Shown here: piece by piece, positions 1 through 9,804 of the stretch
Layout: every line of letters begins with the position of its first letter
Numbering within the stretch: the first letter of the stretch is position 1
DNA from: Chryseolinea soli
GTDB lineage: Bacteria > Bacteroidota > Bacteroidia > Cytophagales > Cyclobacteriaceae
Length of the DNA: 64,000 bases
Direction of reading: 5' to 3'
NCBI RefSeq assembly: GCF_003589925.1
Contig: NZ_CP032382.1
Coordinates: forward strand, 4,960,001 to 5,024,000
Notes under the pieces: model-generated
Seen by the model: only the letters and a program-made list of their open reading frames with translations
Told to the model about the DNA's origin: nothing
The model's database searches: none
Made by a program: the position numbers and the translations under genes

Positions 1-1220
1 TTGCCAATAAAGGTTTGCTCCTCTCGGTTCTTGGAGACTACGAAGAGAGCAATGCTTTTCTGGAAAAAGCTTTTCTTTTTGGAGAAGACTATCGCATCAA
101 CTATTTCAACGAAGGGGTTTCCTATTTCACCAATCCCAATTTCACCGTCTATCGCGGCGAGGACCACGAACATCTGATGGTGTTGTATTTCAAAGCGATC
201 AACTACTTGAAAATGAATCAACCGCAGGATGCGCTGGTGGAGTGCCGCCGGCTCAACATCCGGTTGAACCAGCTCACGGATAAATATTCTTCGCCACACA
301 AGTTGCAACGCGACGCCTTCATCCATGCGCTGATGGGCATCATCTATCAATCGACCAAAGACTACAACAACGCTTTCATTGCCTATCGCAATGCCTTGGA
401 TGTGTATGAGAATGAGTATGCAAAAATGTTTCACATGACCGTTCCCGAGCAATTGCAAAAGGACCTGGTGAACACAGCCTATTGGACCGGCTTTATGGAT
501 GAGTTTGAAAACTATAAGACCAAATTCGGCATGCAGGACTACACACCAGTTCAACCCGACGCCGAGCTGGTATTTTTCTGGCACAACGGACTGGCTCCTG
601 TAAAGACAGAATGGGGCATCAACTTTGTGATTGCGCCCGGCCCGGGCAACACGATGTTGTTCACCAACGAGTCCATGGGCATGGTTTTTTCATTTCCGGT
701 GGAAGAAGAAAACGATCGCCGGGGTCTGGCCGCCTTGCAGATCTATCGTGTGGTGTTCCCGCGCTATGTGGAGCGCCCCCTGTATTTTCAAACCGCCAAC
801 CTGGAAACCAATGGCACCGAATATCCGCTGCAACTGGCCGAAGACGTGAGCAAGGTCGCCTTCCAAAGCCTGCGGCAGCGCATGCTGCAAGAGTTCGCCA
901 AAGGATTGCTGCGGGCCGCCCTGAAAAAAGTGACCGAACAAAGTCTGCGCAAAAAAGATGAGGGCCTGGGCGCTTTGCTGGGCGTGGTGAACGCGGCCAC
1001 CGAAAAAGCCGACACGCGCAACTGGCAAACCCTTCCGCACAGCATTTTTTATTCGCGGATCCCGCTGGTGGCCGATGAGAAAAATGAAGTGAAGCTAAAA
1101 CTGCTGCCGGGCGAGGGGAGTGGCACGGACTATTCGTTCACCTACCAGCCCCAAAAAGGAAGGACACTATTTCACACGTTCTCGTCGTTAGAGTCGTTGG
1201 CGCCGAGCTATAGTTTTTAG
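1..1220 (+). CDS. TPR-type (COG3014-like) protein, 5' end missing
   Basis: The frame is open to the left edge (it reads ANKGLLLSVLGDYEES before any start), so the N-terminus lies outside the window and at least 405 residues are visible. The first 150 or so residues are helical repeats of TPR character (for example YFKAINYLKMNQPQDALVEC). The second half is beta-rich and ends in SLAPSYSF. The layout resembles the uncharacterised COG3014 family of envelope proteins. That assignment is from memory of the family and the function is unknown. The downstream gene encodes an outer-membrane-type protein on the same strand, about 220 bp away. Confidence 0.7.
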   Translation, partial: ANKGLLLSVLGDYEESNAFLEKAFLFGEDYRINYFNEGVSYFTNPNFTVYRGEDHEHLMVLYFKAINYLKMNQPQDALVECRRLNIRLNQLTDKYSSPHKLQRDAFIHALMGIIYQSTKDYNNAFIAYRNALDVYENEYAKMFHMTVPEQLQKDLVNTAYWTGFMDEFENYKTKFGMQDYTPVQPDAELVFFWHNGLAPVKTEWGINFVIAPGPGNTMLFTNESMGMVFSFPVEEENDRRGLAALQIYRVVFPRYVERPLYFQTANLETNGTEYPLQLAEDVSKVAFQSLRQRMLQEFAKGLLRAALKKVTEQSLRKKDEGLGALLGVVNAATEKADTRNWQTLPHSIFYSRIPLVADEKNEVKLKLLPGEGSGTDYSFTYQPQKGRTLFHTFSSLESLAPSYSF

Positions 1221-1442
1221 GATGAAACCGGATGAAATTCATAGGGCGTTCCGACGCGATGACGCGCAGGACACAGCACTTCGCCGACATTCCGGTTCCA
1301 AATTTCGCCCCGCACGGCCCGGCAATAGGATGATTCCGGAATTTGAGTTACCTTTAAAACCCAATGGCCAGATTATGAACGGCTTACATTTTTTAACTTT
1401 GGAAGCATAAACCGGTTTTTTCTGAGACGTTTTACAGCAATA

Positions 1443-2459
1443 GTGGCGCTTGTTGTCGTTTGCCTGGCTACCCTGCCGGAAAAGGCGTTGGCGCAATACG
1501 AAAGTGAAAGCGATGCATCGATCCCCCTGGAAAATTTCTACATCAAACGTCAGGGCGTCGGCACGCTGCGCAAGATCCTGAGCAAGGTCACCTTTGGCCT
1601 GAGCACGGGGTATGGTAGCACCACGTTCAAGCACGACCTGAGCGGCTATGGCATCTTGCAAAACCCGGATTCCATGCCCAAACTCTTCAAGCCCGCCAGT
1701 GTCGGGGCCGGTTACACCAATTGGGTGAACAAGATGACCGCCACGGGCAACACCGTGCAACCCGGGTCGTTCCAGGTGAACTCCGACACCACCAAGCTGG
1801 GGTTTAAAAGCAAATCGTTTAGTATCCCCATCAAGGCCACGCTCCACGTGGAGTTCGATCGCTACCGGATCGGCGGAGGATATTCCATCGAATACATGAA
1901 CATGGGCACGTTCAAGCCCACGAGCTATGGCGACAAGATCAATTCGTTTAACACGGACTTCTCCAGCTTTTTCCTGAAGAAATATTTCGGGATGATCGGT
2001 GGCGCCGTGTATCGCTACTACGAATACCTGCTGGTGGTCGATGCCAATATCGGCGGCTACAGCATGGGCAAGAACTTCGACAAGAGCCTGATCCAGAAAG
2101 GGGTCTACATGAACGTCGGCGTAGCCGTAGAGCGTGAGATGTCGGAGTATTTCCGCGTCTTTGTGCGCCCGTCATACGAGGTGAAGAGCTATAAGATGAA
2201 CGTTCCCGAAGGGGGTGATGCCATCACGCATAAGTTCAACGCGTTCTACATCAACGTGGGAGCCACCTATCGCATTCCCGAGTTGCGCCGGTGTTTTCTG
2301 AAGAGCTGCCACGCGCAGATGAATCACGCGCATGGCAACCGCGAGTATCGCAGCCGCAGGCATCCCATCTACAAAAAACAAGACCCGCACTACGGCGAAA
2401 ACTATCCGAATCTCATCAAGTACAAGGGGCGAAACAAGAAGAAGTTGAACCCGTATTGA
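1443..2459 (+). CDS. Putative outer-membrane beta-barrel protein with basic C-terminal tail
   Basis: A hydrophobic leader ending ATLPEKALAQ indicates export. The body alternates aromatic and glycine-rich strands (IGGGYSIEYMNMG, MIGGAVYRYYEYLLVVDANIGGY, VFVRPSYEVKSY) as in outer-membrane barrels, with about 12 candidate strands. The last 60 residues are strikingly basic and His/Tyr/Asn-rich, which is unusual for a barrel. The first standard start in frame is GTG at 1443, but the frame continues upstream as NRFFLRRFTAIV, which makes a better signal-peptide n-region. The true start may therefore be a non-ATG codon at about 1407-1422. Function unknown; homologues probably occur across Cytophagales (inference). 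Confidence 0.65.
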   Translation: MALVVVCLATLPEKALAQYESESDASIPLENFYIKRQGVGTLRKILSKVTFGLSTGYGSTTFKHDLSGYGILQNPDSMPKLFKPASVGAGYTNWVNKMTATGNTVQPGSFQVNSDTTKLGFKSKSFSIPIKATLHVEFDRYRIGGGYSIEYMNMGTFKPTSYGDKINSFNTDFSSFFLKKYFGMIGGAVYRYYEYLLVVDANIGGYSMGKNFDKSLIQKGVYMNVGVAVEREMSEYFRVFVRPSYEVKSYKMNVPEGGDAITHKFNAFYINVGATYRIPELRRCFLKSCHAQMNHAHGNREYRSRRHPIYKKQDPHYGENYPNLIKYKGRNKKKLNPY

Positions 2460-2617
2460 GGCCTCACAGACCAACCCAAACCAATAGTCTTGGAGCGGAA
2501 AAACCGTTGGAAAAAACACGATAAACTATTTGTGATTAGCCCTGAATAAACAGTGAATTTTATTATCTTGCACAGCTTTAAAAAGAGCCCCTTTTGAGCT
2601 AAAAACAAAGATTTTAC

Positions 2618-5173
2618 ATGGCAGAAGAGAGTGGTGGCCTACCCCCGGAAAGGCAAAGTATAATTCCCATCAACATTGAAGATGAAATGCGCGGCGCGTA
2701 CATCGACTATTCGATGTCCGTTATCATTTCACGCGCATTGCCCGACGTTCGCGACGGCTTGAAACCCGTGCACCGCAGGGTGCTCTATGGGATGCAGGAA
2801 TTGGGTGTGAACTACAACAAACCCTACAAAAAATCCGCCCGTATCGTAGGGGAGGTTTTGGGTAAGTATCACCCACACGGTGACTCCTCGGTATACGACA
2901 CCATGGTGCGTATGGCCCAGGATTGGTCACTGCGCTACACCCTGGTGGACGGTCAAGGGAACTTCGGTTCCATCGACGGCGACTTCCCCGCTGCCATGCG
3001 TTACACGGAAGCCCGCCTCAAACGCATTGCCGAGGAATTGCTGGCCGACATCAACAAAGATACGGTCGACTTCCAATCCAACTTCGACGACTCGCTTACC
3101 GAGCCTACCGTGCTGCCCGGCAAGTTCCCGAACCTGCTGGTGAACGGTTCGTCCGGTATTGCTGTGGGCATGGCCACCAACATGGCCCCCCACAACCTCA
3201 CGGAAGTCATCAACGGCACGATGGCCTACATCGATAACAACGAGATCTCCATACCGGAGCTCATGCAGTATATCACCGCTCCCGATTTCCCGACGGGTGC
3301 CATCATCTACGGTCACTCCGGCATTCAGGAAGCTTACCTGACGGGTCGCGGTCGTATTGTGGTACGGTCCAAAGCCGAGATCGTCACATCGCCTACCGGC
3401 AAAGACCAGATCGTGGTGACCGAGATCCCCTACATGGTGAACAAGGCCATGATGATCGAGAAAACGGCCGCCCTCATCAACGAGAAGAAGATCGAAGGCA
3501 TCTCCGACCTTCGCGACGAATCCGATCGCGAAGGATACCGTGTGGTATACGATCTGAAACGGGATGCTATTCCCAACATCGTTCTCAATAACCTTTTCAA
3601 ATACACGCAACTCCAGTCTGCTTTCAGCGTGAACAACGTCGCCCTCGTAAAGGGACGCCCGATGACGCTGAACCTGAAAGACCTCATCAAATATTTCGTA
3701 GAACACCGTCACGAAGTGGTGGTGCGCCGCACGAAATTCGAGTTGGCCGAAGCAGAGAAACGCGCCCACATCCTTGAAGGCTACCTCATCGCCCTCGACA
3801 ACCTGGACGAAGTGATCTCCCTGATCCGTAATTCCAAAGATCCGGAAGCAGCACGCGAAGGATTGATCACACGTTTCAGCCTCAGCGAAATTCAGGCGAA
3901 AGCCATCCTCGACATGCGCTTGCAACGCCTCACCGGCCTGGAGCGCGACAAGATCCTGGAAGAATACAAAGAAGTGAAAGCGCTCATCGACCGCTTGAAC
4001 GAGATCCTCAACAGCGAGCCTTTGCGGATGCAGATCATCAAAGACGAGCTGACCGAATTGAAAGAGCGCTACGGCGATGCGCGTCGCACGCAAGTGGTGA
4101 TCAACGAAGACGACATTTCGTTCGAGGACATGATCCCCAATGAAGAAATGCTCATCACCATTTCCAACCAGGGCTACATCAAACGTACGTCACTGTCGGA
4201 GTATCGCACGCAGGGTAGGGGTGGCGTTGGATCGCGCGGTGCCGCTACCAAGGAAGATGATTTTACCGAACACTTGTTCATCGCGCAAGCGCATAATTAC
4301 CTGCTCATTTTTACCGACATGGGCAAAGTGTATTGGAAAAAAGCCTACGAAATTCCGGAAGGCACCAAGACGTCGAAGGGACGAGCCGTACAAAACCTCA
4401 TCAACATAGAGCCGGGCGACATGGTGCGCGCGGTCATCAATGTGAAAAATCTCACGGACGAGGAATACATCAACAACAACTTTGTAATTCTTTGCACGGA
4501 AAACGGGACCATTAAAAAGACCTCGCTCGAGGCCTATTCCAGACCTCGCCAGGGCGGTATCACGGCCATCTCCATCCACGAAGGTGACCGTCTTTTAAAT
4601 GCCTCATTGACAAATGGAAAGAATCACATTATTATAGCGAAAAGTGAGGGCAAGGCCGTGCACTTCAACGAAAACGATGTGCGCCCCATGGGCCGGACGG
4701 CTGCCGGGGTGAGAGCGGTCACGTTGGAGTCGGCCACCGACAAAGTGATCGGCATGGTTTGTATAAGCCGGGAAGATGCTAATTTGCTGGTGGTTTCCGA
4801 GAACGGCTACGGCAAGCGCTCCCTCATCGACGACTATCGCATCACGAAACGCGGTGGGAAGGGCGTGAAGACCCTCAACATCACGGACAAAACTGGCAAG
4901 CTTGTTGCCATCAAGGAAGTGGGAGATGATGATGAACTGATGATCATCAACCGTTCGGGCATCACCATACGCATCAAAGTAGGCGAGCTCCGCATTATGG
5001 GCCGCGCCACGCAAGGTGTGAGGTTGATCAAGCTCAACGAAGATGATCGCATCTCTTCGGTCGAGAAAATTCAAAAGATCGAGGAGGTCGCTTCAGCGGG
5101 AGAAACGGGTTTGGATGAAACCACACCTGATGCCCCAACATTGGAAGACACACCACCACCCCCTAATGAATAA
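2618..5173 (+). CDS. gyrA: DNA gyrase subunit A
   Basis: Breaking-reunion subunit of the type II topoisomerase that introduces negative supercoils with GyrB. The winged-helix/tower domain carries the active-site tyrosine in [10 protein letters not shown] (Tyr129, E. coli Tyr122). The quinolone-determining region reads [12 protein letters not shown], with Ser90 and Asp94 at the E. coli 83/87 positions, i.e. the sensitive-type residues. The C-terminal six-blade pinwheel domain includes a GyrA box variant near residues 742-749 (TKRGGKG, first Q replaced by T), which supports gyrase rather than topoisomerase IV. The acidic, proline-rich tail is typical. Length 851 aa is normal. The next gene starts 26 bp downstream and may be cotranscribed. 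Confidence 0.97.
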   Translation: MAEESGGLPPERQSIIPINIEDEMRGAYIDYSMSVIISRALPDVRDGLKPVHRRVLYGMQELGVNYNKPYKKSARIVGEVLGKYHPHGDSSVYDTMVRMAQDWSLRYTLVDGQGNFGSIDGDFPAAMRYTEARLKRIAEELLADINKDTVDFQSNFDDSLTEPTVLPGKFPNLLVNGSSGIAVGMATNMAPHNLTEVINGTMAYIDNNEISIPELMQYITAPDFPTGAIIYGHSGIQEAYLTGRGRIVVRSKAEIVTSPTGKDQIVVTEIPYMVNKAMMIEKTAALINEKKIEGISDLRDESDREGYRVVYDLKRDAIPNIVLNNLFKYTQLQSAFSVNNVALVKGRPMTLNLKDLIKYFVEHRHEVVVRRTKFELAEAEKRAHILEGYLIALDNLDEVISLIRNSKDPEAAREGLITRFSLSEIQAKAILDMRLQRLTGLERDKILEEYKEVKALIDRLNEILNSEPLRMQIIKDELTELKERYGDARRTQVVINEDDISFEDMIPNEEMLITISNQGYIKRTSLSEYRTQGRGGVGSRGAATKEDDFTEHLFIAQAHNYLLIFTDMGKVYWKKAYEIPEGTKTSKGRAVQNLINIEPGDMVRAVINVKNLTDEEYINNNFVILCTENGTIKKTSLEAYSRPRQGGITAISIHEGDRLLNASLTNGKNHIIIAKSEGKAVHFNENDVRPMGRTAAGVRAVTLESATDKVIGMVCISREDANLLVVSENGYGKRSLIDDYRITKRGGKGVKTLNITDKTGKLVAIKEVGDDDELMIINRSGITIRIKVGELRIMGRATQGVRLIKLNEDDRISSVEKIQKIEEVASAGETGLDETTPDAPTLEDTPPPPNE

Positions 5174-5199
5174 ATAGTACCATAAACCCTACGTTAAAA

Positions 5200-6384
5200 A
5201 TGAAACGAATAACACTCTTACTGTTAATGCTGGCGACCGCATCGGTGTTTGCACAAAAGCCTGTGAAACCCAACCTTAACAAAGTGCTGTCCTCCTTCAA
5301 AGAGGGCAAACTGGACGAAGCTAAAACGATGGTCGACGCGGCAACCACCTATGAAAAAACCATGAGCGACCCCAAGACCTTCTATTATAAAGGTCTCGTG
5401 TATGCTGCGTTGGATACCACTTCCAACGAAGCTTTCAAAGCCCTCGACCCCAATGCTTTTGAAACCGCGCTCGAAGCCTTCAAAAAAGGCGATGAAATGA
5501 ATGGCAAAGGAAAGGAATTCTTCGTTCAGGAAGCCAACGGACTTCCCGTGTTGAAGACGCAACAGATCGCGGTTTGGGCCAATGGTTATCTGAACAAGGG
5601 AGCCACCCTCTACCAGGAAGAAGACCTGGAAGGCGCTCTGAAGAATTTCGAGAAAGTACAAAAGATCACCCCGAACGATACCACGGCCTATTTCTATGCC
5701 GGCTTTGTGTCCAACGCCATGGAGAACTACGACAAGGCTGAAGCCAACTTCAAAAAATACATGGAGTTGGGTGGCAAATCGTCGGATGCCTATTCGGTGA
5801 TCATCAACATCAACAGCGGTCCCCGCGAGAACAAGGAAGAAGCCCTGAAGCTCGTGCGCGAAGCCAAGGCCAAGTTCCCCAAGAACACGGACTTCCCTAA
5901 AGTAGAGATCGGTTTGCTCATCGACTTGAAGCGCATCGACGAAGCCAAGTCGGGACTGGAAGCCGCCGTGGCGAAGGAACCCAACAACAAGATCCTCCAT
6001 TTCTATTTGGGCTATGCCAACGCCAACCTGAACAACAATGCCGAGGCAAAGAAAAACTATGAAGAAGCCTTGCGCATCGATCCCAAATATTTCGAAGCTT
6101 CTTTCTATCTCTCAAAGCTGATGTATACCGATGCAGCAAACCTGAAGAAAGAAATGTCCAGCCTCGGTATCTCTGCGGCCGATCGCAAGAAGAAGTTCGA
6201 GATCGACAAAGTGTTGGTAGATAAATTGAAACTTGCTCTTCCGTATTGGGAGAACACCGAAAAACTCAACCCTTCCGACCAGGAAGTGTTGGACGTGCTC
6301 TACTCCATCTACCGCGACCTCGGCATGGAAGATCAGACCAAGCGCATCGAAAAACGCTACAAAGAACTTGGTCTCGAGAACTAA
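5200..6384 (+). CDS. Secreted/periplasmic tetratricopeptide-repeat protein
   Basis: MKRITLLLLMLATASVFAQ is a clear signal peptide. The mature protein is almost entirely TPR helices (for example the segments ALKNFEKVQKITPNDTTAYF and AKKNYEEALRIDPKYFEAS), with a charged C-terminus. TPR proteins act as scaffolds for protein-protein contacts, and the partner here is unknown. It lies 26 bp after gyrA, an arrangement that suggests readthrough from the gyrA promoter. A strong bidirectional terminator follows at 6411-6438. ATG 5200 is chosen because it directly begins the signal peptide. Confidence 0.85.
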   Translation: MKRITLLLLMLATASVFAQKPVKPNLNKVLSSFKEGKLDEAKTMVDAATTYEKTMSDPKTFYYKGLVYAALDTTSNEAFKALDPNAFETALEAFKKGDEMNGKGKEFFVQEANGLPVLKTQQIAVWANGYLNKGATLYQEEDLEGALKNFEKVQKITPNDTTAYFYAGFVSNAMENYDKAEANFKKYMELGGKSSDAYSVIININSGPRENKEEALKLVREAKAKFPKNTDFPKVEIGLLIDLKRIDEAKSGLEAAVAKEPNNKILHFYLGYANANLNNNAEAKKNYEEALRIDPKYFEASFYLSKLMYTDAANLKKEMSSLGISAADRKKKFEIDKVLVDKLKLALPYWENTEKLNPSDQEVLDVLYSIYRDLGMEDQTKRIEKRYKELGLEN

Positions 6385-6410
6385 GCGACGCAACGTTTTT
6401 AAAATATAAA

Positions 6411-6444
6411 AAGAGAGCCGGTGAATACCGGCTCTCTTTTTTGT
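6411..6444. terminator. Bidirectional intrinsic terminator
   Basis: A perfect 12-bp stem, AAGAGAGCCGGT / ACCGGCTCTCTT with a GAAT loop, is followed by TTTTTG on the + strand and preceded by an A-run, so it can stop both the TPR gene (+) and the convergent reductase gene (-). Confidence 0.9.
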
Positions 6445-6467
6445 TTCGTAGCTGATGTTGTTAGCCG

Positions 6468-7517
6468 CTAGTGCAAGGGAGGAAAGTCCAGCACCACATC
6501 TTCTTCGCCATAGGGAAATCCTACGCAGGTGAGCACCCGGCCCGCGTTCAGTTCTTTGTCGAGCAGCACTTCGTTATACGAAAGCCAGACCTTTCCCTGC
6601 AGGCAGGTGGCCGAACACGTTCCGCATTTGCCGGCCTCACAACTGTAGGGCAACACGATGCCGGCGCGTTTTGCGGTTTCCAAAATCGTGAGTGGATATT
6701 GCACGGTCAGTGTGTATTCTTTTTTCTCGTAGTGAATCGTGACGCGATGAGGCGTCTGGTCGGGGGGCAGTTCTTTCACTACGGGTTTGATCGTACTGAA
6801 ATTTTCCTTGCGGATGTTGGCCGGTGGCACGCCCTCGGTGAGCAAGGTGATGGCGATCATCTGCATGTAGTCGTGTGGGCCGCAGAGATAGAACAGCGAG
6901 GTGTCGGGTGCTTCGGGAAGATGTTCCTGTAAATATTGCTGCAGCATGAGTTTGCTCACGCGGGCCTTCATCAGGTTTTGTGCTGAGCTGAACAGGTAGG
7001 TTACGGTGAAATGCGGGAACGTTTGCTCCAGTGCTAAAAGCTCCCGGTGGAAAATCGTTTGGTCTGCTCCGCGATTGCTGTAGAGCAGAAATACTTTGCG
7101 TGAGGGATGATCGTGCAGCAGGGTTTTGATCAGTGGAAGGATGGGAACGATGCCGCTCCCGGCCGCCAGGAAGAAATAGCGGTGATAGCCATCGATGTAT
7201 TCGGGAAGCGTGAAGAAGCCTGAGGCCCCGATGGTGAGCAACGAATCGCCCACGGTGCAGCGGTCGAACAGGAAGCGCGAGAACTCGCCGTTGTCGATGC
7301 GCTTCACGGTGATGGTGAGCGGTTCACCCAAATAGGGATTGGACGAGATGGAGTAGGAGCGACGTTCCTCCTTGCCGGGTTTGGGGAAGACGAGTGTGAG
7401 GAACTGTCCGGGCAGATAGGGGAGTGGCCCGTCGGGATGGAGCACGAATGATTTGGTGTTGGGGGTTTCCAGCCGTATTTCGGATATGGTCAATGTGATA
7501 TAGGGAAAATGCGCCAT
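6468..7517 (-). CDS. Ferredoxin/flavodoxin reductase-like flavoprotein with C-terminal 2Fe-2S domain
   Basis: PaaE/HmpX-type electron-transfer protein. The N-terminal FAD-binding barrel has RRSYSIS (residues about 52-58), the NAD(P)-binding fold has GSGIVPILPL and a late LCGPHDYM, and the C-terminal plant-type ferredoxin domain has CEAGKCGTC plus a distal LTCVG cysteine as 2Fe-2S ligands. Together these predict electron transfer from NAD(P)H via FAD to the iron-sulphur cluster and then to a partner oxygenase, desaturase or other acceptor, which is not adjacent. ATG at 7517 (MAHFPYITLT) is preferred over the in-frame ATG at 7595, because the extra 26 residues are Cys-rich, unlike the family, and would overlap a motif-rich regulatory region. 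About 349 aa. Confidence 0.88.
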   Translation of the reverse strand: MAHFPYITLTISEIRLETPNTKSFVLHPDGPLPYLPGQFLTLVFPKPGKEERRSYSISSNPYLGEPLTITVKRIDNGEFSRFLFDRCTVGDSLLTIGASGFFTLPEYIDGYHRYFFLAAGSGIVPILPLIKTLLHDHPSRKVFLLYSNRGADQTIFHRELLALEQTFPHFTVTYLFSSAQNLMKARVSKLMLQQYLQEHLPEAPDTSLFYLCGPHDYMQMIAITLLTEGVPPANIRKENFSTIKPVVKELPPDQTPHRVTIHYEKKEYTLTVQYPLTILETAKRAGIVLPYSCEAGKCGTCSATCLQGKVWLSYNEVLLDKELNAGRVLTCVGFPYGEEDVVLDFPPLH

Positions 7518-7639
7518 GTAGGGATTTATGTTAACGGTAGGCAAGATAAACCGGGAATGCCATACCTTTTCGCAACATTCGCAAACCGTTTTCATTGCGC
7601 AACACCCTGGAAAGGGAATATTTTCATTGGAATTTGGGT

Positions 7640-7667
7640 TTTGCTGAAAAATTTTAATTTACATTTG
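7640..7667 (+). promoter_or_regulatory. Bacteroidota-type promoter (-33 TTTG, -7 TACATTTG)
   Basis: TTTG at 7640-7643 and TACATTTG at 7660-7667 match the TTTG/TAnnTTTG consensus of Bacteroidota primary sigma factor, with a slightly short 16-bp spacer; an alternative TTTG at 7633 would give 23 bp. It fires rightward, with a predicted start near 7674. Confidence 0.5.
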
Positions 7668-7681
7668 CGACCATTCGCAAA
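7664..7681. promoter_or_regulatory. Inverted repeat TTTGCGA-CCAT-TCGCAAA over the predicted start site
   Basis: Perfect 7-bp arms with a 4-nt centre overlap the -7 box and predicted transcription start. Related TTCGCAA copies occur at about 7568-7585 near the reductase start, suggesting a shared regulator of the two divergent units (inference). Confidence 0.4.
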
Positions 7682-7700
7682 GGTCTTTGACGGCATAGAA

Positions 7701-8048
7701 ATGAACATAACGTTCACGAAATCTAGGAGAATATCAGGAGTGGTTTTTGAGGCCGTTTTGATGGCGTGTATCATCGGCTATTTGCGCACGGGCACTCGCC
7801 TGACACCTCCTAAATCTGATCATTTGCTATCGTTTAGCCCGATTTCATCCAAGGCTATCGTGATGCGCAAGGCCGCAGACGTTGGAGCAAGAGTGGTATC
7901 CTTCACGAAAGGAACGCTCAGTGCAGGGGATGTTTTTGCCCAGCCTGTAGAATTTTTCAACACCGCCATCACCGGACGCCAAGCATTTTTCTCCAGCGCT
8001 TTTCAGTGCAACATCTTCTATGTGTTCATCACAGCTAACGCTCCTTAG
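7701..8048 (+). CDS. Doubtful short hypothetical ORF
   Basis: A 115-codon frame begins at ATG 7701, about 27 nt after the start predicted for the promoter at 7640-7667. It has a weakly hydrophobic segment near residues 12-27 and no recognisable domain. Its codon use and amino-acid composition are not convincing. An alternative reading is a long untranslated leader of the downstream dedA-type gene. Listed only because position and promoter agree. Confidence 0.25.
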   Translation: MNITFTKSRRISGVVFEAVLMACIIGYLRTGTRLTPPKSDHLLSFSPISSKAIVMRKAADVGARVVSFTKGTLSAGDVFAQPVEFFNTAITGRQAFFSSAFQCNIFYVFITANAP

Positions 8049-8153
8049 GGAAGCCCGTTTTCTTTTTTTCTGAGAGTTCTTTTCAGAATGTTTCAAATAA
8101 CTTTTTATTACACGATATTACGCTTTCATATCATTTGAATATGAACTTAAACC

Positions 8154-8798
8154 ATGCTTGCAGCCGCCTTAACTTTTAAAGATTTACTAAATCCCGAGAT
8201 GATTATCCAATATGGAGGACTCGTTCTCCTGCTCGTCATCATCTTTGCAGAAACCGGATTATTCTTTGGTTTTTTTCTGCCCGGAGATTCCCTTCTTTTT
8301 GCCGCAGGCTTGCTTTGCGAATCAAAATACTTAAGCACACCTGTTGTCGTTTTAATTCCATTGCTTATTTTGGCGGCCGTCCTGGGCTCGACCGTGGGCT
8401 ATGGATTTGGGCGATGGGCCAAACACTACTTGGAGCGGCGCAAAGAGAATTTTTTCTACAAGAAGAAATACATCGAAATGACGGAGACCTTCTACCAGAA
8501 GTATGGTATGATGGCTTTCGTTTTAGGTAGATTCCTCCCCATCGTCAGAACCTTTGTGACCATACTGGCCGGCATGTCCCGTATCGATTTCAAAAAGTTC
8601 TGGATCTACAATTTGTTGGGTGCGTCGGCCTGGATCCTGACCATGGTTTTGGCTGGATACTTGTTGGGTAACGCTTTCCCGGGACTCATCGACCACCTGG
8701 AGATCATCGTCGTCGCCATGATCCTCGTGTCGGCGATTCCAGTGATCACGGCATTTTTTCGGGCACAACGAAAAATGCTGAAAGAGAAAATGAAGTAA
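8154..8798 (+). CDS. DedA/VTT-domain membrane protein
   Basis: Integral inner-membrane protein of the DedA family. Family members support membrane homeostasis, and some flip undecaprenyl phosphate or phosphatidylethanolamine. Diagnostic features: the re-entrant segment FAETGLFFGFFLPGDSLLF (residues 32-50) with the conserved acidic residue and PGDS, and the second signature GRFLPIVRTFVTILAGMSRI (about 122-141) containing the essential arginine, followed by two or three transmembrane helices and a basic C-terminus. Length 214 aa is usual. It stands alone, so which DedA subgroup and lipid it serves cannot be told from the sequence. Confidence 0.9.
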   Translation: MLAAALTFKDLLNPEMIIQYGGLVLLLVIIFAETGLFFGFFLPGDSLLFAAGLLCESKYLSTPVVVLIPLLILAAVLGSTVGYGFGRWAKHYLERRKENFFYKKKYIEMTETFYQKYGMMAFVLGRFLPIVRTFVTILAGMSRIDFKKFWIYNLLGASAWILTMVLAGYLLGNAFPGLIDHLEIIVVAMILVSAIPVITAFFRAQRKMLKEKMK

Positions 8799-8992
8799 GA
8801 TATTTGGAGATAGATGTGAAGACCGAAAGGTGAAGTAGGACGGTGCAGAAAGAAAAAAATAAAAAAAAACAGCTCGCCCCTGTGACTTTTCCGGGGGCAG
8901 GCGATTATAGATTTGCTTTGTTACCGGGCAAGTCTAAGCATTGAACGTGTTTCTTTACTTAAACTTTAATAAAACTTGTAAACCTTTAACTT

Positions 8993-9799
8993 ATGAAAAC
9001 TCAGAATTCCAATTCATTAGCAGACAGCGTAAGATCCGGATTTGCCGCGGTTATAATCCCCGTAGAACTCACCCTGGCGTATCTGTTCTACTTCTTTGTG
9101 CTGGGTGCGGAAGAAAACTTCGATGCCAGCCATCACCCCATCAACTATTTGGGTACTGTTCACGAAGGTGGTCCGGCCATCGTACCCATCCTGATCTCTC
9201 TTTTGATGATGACGCTTACGTTTGCTATTGAACGTCTCCTCACGATCTCTAAAGCAAAAGGAAAAGGCAGCGTGCGCGGTTTTGTTCAAAAGATCAGAAC
9301 GCTTCTCGCTACCGGTAATATCAAACAAGCTATCGACGAGTGCGACAAACAAAAAGGTTCTGTTGCCAACGTGGTGAAAGCAGGTCTTTCCAAATACAGC
9401 GCCCTGCAAAACGACAGCACGTTGGATGCCGAACAAAAAGTATTGTTGATCCAGAAGGACATCGAAGAAACCACGCAGCTTGAAATGCCCATGTTGGAAA
9501 AGAACCTGGTGATCATCGCGACCATCGCTTCTATCGCCACACTGATGGGTCTGTTGGGTACAGTATTGGGTATGATCAACGCATTCGCGGCCATGGCGCA
9601 AGCCGGTGCACCGGATGCTGTGAAACTGGCCAGCGGTATCTCTGAAGCCCTTATCAATACAGCTTTGGGTATCGGTACTTCCGCTATCGCGATCGTATTC
9701 TATAACTACTTTACTTCTGCTATCGATGCATTGACATACGGTATCGATGAAACCAGCTATAGCATCGTTCAAAACTTTACGGCTAAAACTAAAGCTTAA
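8993..9799 (+). CDS. exbB: MotA/TolQ/ExbB proton channel protein
   Basis: Pentameric inner-membrane channel subunit that, with ExbD, converts proton motive force into TonB movement for outer-membrane uptake. Four hydrophobic segments are visible (residues about 18-38, 63-82, 168-196 and 215-238). The family core is LVIIATIASIATLMGLLGTV followed by GISEALINTALGIGTSAIA. It has 268 aa, with an N-terminal extension typical of Bacteroidota homologues. It is the first gene of a tight exbB-exbD-exbD-tonB operon, with the next start 5 bp after this stop. Confidence 0.93.
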   Translation: MKTQNSNSLADSVRSGFAAVIIPVELTLAYLFYFFVLGAEENFDASHHPINYLGTVHEGGPAIVPILISLLMMTLTFAIERLLTISKAKGKGSVRGFVQKIRTLLATGNIKQAIDECDKQKGSVANVVKAGLSKYSALQNDSTLDAEQKVLLIQKDIEETTQLEMPMLEKNLVIIATIASIATLMGLLGTVLGMINAFAAMAQAGAPDAVKLASGISEALINTALGIGTSAIAIVFYNYFTSAIDALTYGIDETSYSIVQNFTAKTKA

Positions 9800-9804
9800 T
9801 TTTT

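Larger units (their letters stand above)
7518..8153. other. 636-bp divergent intergenic region
   Basis: It holds a good rightward promoter (7640-7667), several TTTGCGA/TCGCAAA motifs and a doubtful short ORF (7701-8048). It separates the leftward reductase gene from the rightward dedA-type gene. I see no RNA gene in it. Confidence 0.5.

Noticed and set aside
1222..1410. 62-codon ORF after the first gene
   Set aside because: Basic, low-complexity translation and no family; more likely non-coding leader of the barrel gene.
2529..2571. Promoter for gyrA (TTTG at 2529, TATCTTG at 2564)
   Set aside because: Spacer of 31 bp is too long and the -7 match is partial; not reported as a feature.
2927..4093. 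388-codon open frame on the minus strand inside gyrA
   Set aside because: Fully antisense to a certain gyrA; composition (runs of Val/His/Asp/Phe) is the mirror of codon bias, with no domain.
8861..8915. Imperfect GC-rich hairpin before exbB as a riboswitch or terminator
   Set aside because: On the + strand no T-run follows and no riboswitch core is recognisable; no minus-strand gene needs a terminator there.
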